This document shows, piece by piece, positions 22,533 through 27,830 of a stretch of 27,830 bases of DNA. The stretch lies in assembly GCA_027596195.1 (NCBI GenBank), contig JADGJG010000252.1:1-27830 (forward strand). The letters are read 5' to 3'. The notes below the pieces were generated by a model, which was not told the origin of the DNA, did not search any database, and saw nothing but the letters and a program-made list of their open reading frames with translations. Every line of letters starts with the position of its first letter. The first letter of the stretch is position 1. The DNA is from Podochytrium sp. JEL0797 (Eukaryota; Chytridiomycota; Chytridiomycetes; Chytridiales; Chytriomycetaceae). Position numbers and translations under genes: made by a program.

Positions 22533-24160
22533 ATGGCTTCCAGGAAAGCCAAGAACCGCACCCTCAAGCGATCCAAGCGACTTCCTCCCACTGATGCAAT
22601 TCTCGCGTCCGTTTCCTCCGCACCCGAAAAGATTTCCGCAATGGAAAGTGACGCAACGTGGCAGACGTGTTTGCTGCTCTTTGCGTTGCTGCCAGAAGCC
22701 ATCACAGAGACCATGTTGGCCCCGCTGACCCCCTTTATCATCCGGATGCTTTCGACCGACTTGCCGATCGAACAGCGGGATGCAGAGGTTGGAAAGAGAG
22801 CAGGTGACCTTGGTCTTTACGGGTCGTTGTCGGATCAAACCACTGATGTGGTGTTCTTAGGGCTTCTCACTGGCGTGTTCTACCTACCCCTTCTTGTCAT
22901 GAACATCGTGTGGGGAGCAATGAGCGACAGCATGGTGAGCGCCAGGATCGGAGTGATTTGAGTTTTGACAGGTTGCGAATTCCAGGGCCGCAAACCTATC
23001 CTCCTCCTCGGTCTCCTGTTTGGTGGTCTCAGCACATTTACTCTCGGAGTCAACAAAACCTCCTTCACTGTGGCGCTTCTGTGCCGATTTCTGGCGGGCG
23101 TGTTTGGTGGAAATTCGACTGTTGCGAAGGGTGCGTTGGGCGAGATTCATTCTACTGAGAAGGGGCGGTCGTGGGCGTACAGTCTGTATGGATCCTTGTA
23201 TGCCGTCTCTGGGATTTGTGGGCCTCTGATTGGGGGCTTGTTGGTCAAATATTCGGACTCGTTGAGATTCTCCGACTCTCTGGAGCTCTCTCCGTACTTT
23301 AACATTGGCCTCTTTGGTGCGTCTTTATCTATCGTTGCACTGGTTACCACTGCCATATACGTCAAGGAAACGCCAAAGCGACACGTGGAAGAAATCGTTC
23401 CCATCTCTCGCGAACCCGACGCCAGCACGTCATCAGATACCCCTCCTTCACCTCCTCCCAAGAAAGAACTATTCATTGTAACCGCACTCAAGTCTTCGAA
23501 ACTAATGATTTCGATCCTGCTGTATGTGATTATGGCTTTCTGCAACATGTCTTGGGCGACTCTCTTCCCCCTCCTCTTCTCCTCTCCAATTCATGCGGGC
23601 GGACTCGGTTTTGCACCTCTGGACGTATCATTTGCCATGACGATTCCGGCAATCAGTAAATTACTGTTCCAGACGCTGTTTTGCCAGCGAATCGTTTCGC
23701 GGCTCGGACCCAACCGTTCGTACTGCTTGGGAATGGCTGTGATTCTGCCAGCGACTTATGGTCTCGGTATTCTCGGTGGGACGAGTGGGGAATATACTTG
23801 GCCTGCTGTTATTGTTTGCCTCGCGTCGATCGGATTTGTCGAAGCAATTGTGTATCTGAGGTTAGCTGAGTTTCTTCCGCGTTTCGAAAGTGCTAATTAG
23901 TCGAATTCTGCAGCATCATGATGCAAATCTCGGAGTCGGTCCCATCCACTTCCCTCGGAGCCGCATTCGGACTCTCGTCTACTTGCGCTGCTGTCGTTCG
24001 AACGCTGGCTCCACCGCTTTCCGGACATGCGTGGGAATTTGCTGCCACGGGAATGAAAGTGCCATGGATGGCGTTTGGGATCATCCAATCTGCGGCCGCG
24101 TTGGCCGTGTTGTTGGCCCTTTTGACGAGGCGGTCGGCTGCGAAAGCCAAGTCTGAATGA
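22533..24160 (+). CDS. MFS transporter, DHA1/ZIFL-like, paralogue of the one at 13.3-15.0 kb
   Basis: Exons 22533-22934, 22986-23860 and 23914-24160 give 507 residues; an in-frame ATG at 22347 would add 62. The 12-helix facilitator shares LLPEAITETML, GVFYLPLLVMNI, GRKPILLLGLLFGG, FGGNSTVAKGALGEIH and the C-terminal SLGAAFGLSSTCAAVVRT with its paralogue. Motif A joins over intron 1 as SDSMGRKP. The basic N-terminal region (RKAKNRTLKRSKR) is absent from the paralogue. Both introns (22935-22985, 51 nt; 23861-23913, 53 nt) are at positions also split in the paralogue, which has three more introns. The second donor is GTTAGC. The substrate is unknown. The gene is convergent with CFAP251. Confidence 0.88.
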
Positions 24161-24336
24161 GTCCGTGGCAAGATTCTTTCGATCGTTCAAGACAATCCTC
24201 ATAGCTTTTTAGCTTTTTTTCGCCCGTATTTAACTTTTAGAAGAACCTCATACCAAAACGGAAATAAAATATTAAATCTATTTGAACACTGGCAACTCAC
24301 ACCTGATTTCCGAATACCAATAAAATCCATGGGAAT

Positions 24337-27300
24337 TCAATGCTTCTCATGAGCAGCCGCAACTTCTCCGGAACCATCCGCAGCAGGAGCCGCCGATCTT
24401 TGCAGCCCCATCAAATCCTCCACGTACTGCCTTCCAGTAAACTTGTCTGGAAGACTCCCATTGTTGATTGGGTCGTTTAGCAGCAAGGCACGGAACGAAA
24501 CTTGCAAGTCCTCTTTGGTCATGGATTCGCCTGTTTTTTTTTTGAGTTTGGAGTTCACGCCGCGAAATATCCGACAAGCATAGGAGAAGTGATCAAATGC
24601 GTTTACCATACTGCTGTAGCAAGCTATAAAGACCATCTTTGGTCAAAGTGGTCTCGGCATCAATCGACGTGATGGCATCTCGCGTTTCCGAAGGCAGGCC
24701 TGGCTGCAACTTTGCGGCATATTTCAACGCTGCCAACAACTCCTCCTCAGAGTGATCGAATACGGGGCGGTGATTGATGTAAACTGTTTGTTTTTTGAGC
24801 TTAGATGGAATTGAAGGGAAAAGGGGAGGATCCTCACGTTTGATCAAATCCGGGAACGAAATATCGTCCACCACCTCTCCGTCTCCCAAACACGAAAACT
24901 TGACTTCATTGAGCATGTTTTCGATTTCGTTTTCGCTTGGGTAGTATCCCATCGCTTGCATGATGGACGGGATTTCGGAAATCTTGACTGTGTCTGAAAT
25001 CACACGTGTTGTTGCCGCGTCTTCACCTTGACTGCTCAAAAGTTCAGACACACACTGAAATCACAGAAGCAAACAACATACCTTCGAAGCTGCGCGTAAT
25101 AAAAGTAATCCTCCATCTCCTTGTAAAAAGCTCCAGACTCCCCATCCCCACTCTCATCCAACATATCCAAAAACGGTTCCAACTCCCTCCCCCCAATCGC
25201 AATCTGCGCTTCCAACGCTGTCGGGTTGATACACCACAAATGCACCGCCGCGTCCTCGAGTCCACTTGTCAGGAGGTACCCGCCGTCAAACGTCCCCGCG
25301 ATTTGTGACACGCGACACGGGTGTGCGATGAGACCCATGTATCGGTGGGGGTTTCCGTCGAAGGGCATTTTGGTTAGGCCGACTACTTTTTCGAGGGTGC
25401 CGTAGGCGACGTAGGAGAAGGTTTGAGGGGTGGAATTGATGTCGGGGAGGACTTGGAGGGTGGTGAGGTTTCCGCCGAATGTGGGGCCCAAGGCGGTTTT
25501 GCGGCACATTTGGGTGGTGGAGTTGTGGAGGCGGATTTTGTAGTCTGAGTTGCAGGTGAGGAGGAATGTGTCGGCGGAGGTGGAGGGTGGGAGGGGGTCG
25601 AGTTGGGGTTCGGGTGGGGATTGGGAGAGGCTGAGGGATGGGTGCCATGTTGCGGCGAGGGGGCGAGCCGTTTGTTCGATGCGTTTTAGGCTGAGGAGTT
25701 TGATTCCGCTGGTGATTGTGGAGGTGTCGGTGTCGTATTCGGCGCAGTGGCGGTCTTCGGAGACGGAGAGGAGGCGTACGCGGGTGGGGTCGATGGAGGT
25801 TGGGGGGATAAACATGAGAGCTGGATGTAATTCCACGATTAGCTTTTCGGTACCTCCGGACGATGGAAGAACTCACAAATAATATCCTTGTAATGCGCTT
25901 TACACTTCCCAATCTGATTCCAAACCACAAACTTTTCACCCCCCGCGAGTTTCTCCACGGCCCTCCCGACCCCTTCAATCTCTTTTCTCTTCCCAATCCG
26001 CTCTTCCTGTTTGAATAGAGTGACGGCGTGTTGGGAATCACTTGCGGCAAAAAACTTGCCGCATGCAGAGAATGTGACGTGGGTTATGCGGCAGGAGGTG
26101 TCGGGGTCGTCGGGGTGCGGTTTTTGAAGTGTGTAGAAGGGGTGCATGATTTCTCCCGTCACGCTGCGTTGGCCGTCGCATTCTTGGAGGGTGTTTGTGT
26201 CGAGGATTCGGAGGGTGCCGTTGGCGAATCCGACGACTGCGGGACTTAAATCAGCATATTTCGCAAAGCTTGTGAATAATTTGCTCACCCAATAAATCTC
26301 CGGTACTCGAAAACGCAACCGACTCAATTTTGAGATTTTCAAAGACTGGTTTCTTCTTTTTCGATAGCGGTGTGTGTTGCTGGTCCTCCTCTGCGTGTGC
26401 CATCTCAAAGAGGCGGGACACGACAACGCTTTTGGCGGAGTAGTCCCAGATTTGGAGGAGTCCTGTGGGAGAGAAAGCGCGTTCAATGCAGTGTGTGGAG
26501 GGGAAAGGAGGGGTACGAACCGCTGTGTCCCCCGACTACGAATCGAGGCAGCTTTGGATGTGCTGCGAGAGCGTTTACGGATTCGTACTGCGTTTCGAGC
26601 AAGATTTGGACTTCGGGGCCCTTTACCAAAGTGATTAGCTTTCCACGAGGGGGGGGGGGGAAATGCAACACAAACATCATCCATGACTCCAGGCTCTCCA
26701 AGCTTTTCAACTGAACCCCGTCTAGATAAGTACGTTTTCGGGCCGGACTCATTCGCAGAGTGAATCTTTCTTGGGTCTGCGCGACTTAGGAGTAACACGC
26801 GAGCTTGTTTTGTGCAAACGACGATTTCAGGGAGACTCAAGTCTGGGACGATGGCTGTAGCGCGAAAAAATCCACCAGAAACGCGTTAGCCTTCTTTCAT
26901 GAGAACAACATATACTAAAGCGAAACTCACAATCCTTCTGATCCACAATCTTCCCCGCCGCTGATCCAAACGAGATGGAGATCACGGGCCCGGCTTTCAG
27001 CTTCTCGAACCATGTGATGAGACGTAGTTGCAAATCAAACACTTTGATGGTTCCGTCGTCTCCGCCTGTGACAATGTATTTGTCGGCGTAGGGGAGGATG
27101 TGGTTGATGGCGGATGCGTGCAGTCTTTTTTTTCAATAAAAGGTCAGCAAGGGAGGGTGAAAGTGTGGCTCACTTCATGAACTTGATGCACGCGTATTGC
27201 CCCTTTCCGAGATCGAGGCTCAAGTTGTTTAATGAATGTTGAGCCCAAATGATGACATCTCCGTCGACTGTTCCCGTCATGGCTTGTTTCTTGGAGGGGA

Positions 27301-27830
27301 TGAACATGGAGAATGTGAAGTTGGCTGGGGTGTGTGAGAAATCCCTGAATTCAAAAACCGATCAGGTTAGAAATGGGATAAAGCGAGGAGAATTTGTTAC
27401 TTTGCACTGAGGAGGGGGACGTGTTGCGTGATTGATTTCGTTTCGAGATTCCATACGAAAAAGTTTACGGAAACGGATCCGTTGGTCATGATTTCGAAAG
27501 CGTCTGCGGGATTCAGTTTGAGCAGTTTCTGTTTTGCAAATTGAAGTAGGTAGTAAGCTTTTGAATGGAGCAGCTTGAGAGGAAGAATGGATCAAACCTG
27601 CTTCTCCCCTTCCACTTCGAGTTCACAAATTGGCGACTCAGTTTCACTCGACCAGTCCCAAATCATGATTTTCTGCTTCTCCTCTAAAAGAGACGCGTTA
27701 AAAACTCCCTAGTGCAATTAATTCGCAACGAAAAAGAAAAACACGCACCATTCCCAAGCGTGACGAGATACTTCATATCGAAACTAAACTCACACGCAAC
27801 CACCCCTGTTCCTCCATGTATATCGAAAAT
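24337..27830 (-). CDS. CFAP251: CFAP251/WDR66 flagellar WD40 protein, 5' end beyond the window
   Basis: Twelve exons in the window: 27830-27749, 27683-27598, 27528-27401, 27344-27174, 27124-26931, 26854-26521, 26462-26289, 26236-25877, 25820-25082, 25031-24838, 24783-24607 and 24530-24337. CFAP251 belongs to the calmodulin- and spoke-associated complex at the base of a radial spoke in motile axonemes. Repeated WD40 strands are visible (KIMIWDWS, VIIWAQHS, GGDDGTIKVFDL, LLQIWDYS, VHLWCINP). The C-terminal module has YFYYAQLRSQGED, EIPSIMQAMGYYPSE, LYINHRPVF and ESMTKEDLQ, as in CFAP251. All phases agree except in exon 26854-26521, which has one base too many: the frame shifts at the G12 tract (26649-26660). 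Eleven bases there would restore it. Confidence 0.88.
26649..26660. repeat. CFAP251: Poly-G tract of 12 bases inside CFAP251
   Basis: On the coding strand this is C12, coding for a Pro run. The frame upstream (VMDDVCVAFPPPP) and the frame downstream (RGKLITLVKGPEV) differ by one base exactly here. A homopolymer length error or a natural length variant is the simplest explanation. Confidence 0.8.

Noticed and set aside
26657..26720. Intron in CFAP251 to explain the frame break
   Set aside because: Candidate donors (GTACTT near 26729) and the acceptor before CTAATC do not share a phase, whereas a one-base change in the G12 tract explains everything.

Overview
The window looks like nuclear DNA of a zoosporic, chytrid-like fungus. 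The genes are fungal (a Cdc10-type septin, the ERMES subunit Mmm1, a Pho84-type phosphate symporter, CK2 beta). They carry many short introns, mostly 47-76 nt. Two genes belong to families tied to the eukaryotic flagellum: a CDKL-type kinase and CFAP251/WDR66. Fungi without a flagellum generally lack these. The genome is compact; some neighbouring coding regions are only 21 to 90 bp apart. All exon structures were worked out by hand from splice signals, reading phase and family conservation.

Layout, left to right. A minus-strand gene start runs off the left edge (1-268), followed by tRNA-Gly(UCC) on plus. A minus-strand block (935-7842) holds a single-pass membrane protein, a long proline-rich disordered protein, the septin CDC10 and MMM1. 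MMM1 diverges from the plus-strand dynactin subunit p62 (DCTN4) with 21 bp between the start codons. DCTN4 is followed by an Mpv17/PMP22-family protein and a small coiled-coil ORF. Next come a Pho84-type phosphate symporter and a DHA1-like MFS transporter, both minus. CK2 beta follows on plus.

The accessory core is 16593-20157, three tandem copies of an unrecognised seven-helix membrane protein. The first copy has a one-base frameshift and has lost the AG of its first intron, so it looks like a pseudogene. The second and third copies are intact. Between them lies a decayed copy of the last exon of the downstream CDKL kinase. Sequence just before the third copy matches the tail of the first. 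A segment running from the tail of copy A to the CDKL 3' end was therefore duplicated in tandem. The seven-helix proteins share a glycosylation-prone N-terminus and one cysteine in each of two loops, placed as in G-protein-coupled receptors. I regard this array as the most interesting system here; its function is unknown.

The right part holds the CDKL kinase (minus), a second MFS transporter (plus) that is a paralogue of the one at 13-15 kb, and CFAP251 (minus), which runs off the right edge. CFAP251 has one reading-frame break at a 12-base G tract. The genes do not form one pathway. Shared themes are flagellum and cytoskeleton (CDKL, CFAP251, DCTN4, septin), organelle membranes (MMM1, Mpv17-like) and transport (phosphate, two MFS).
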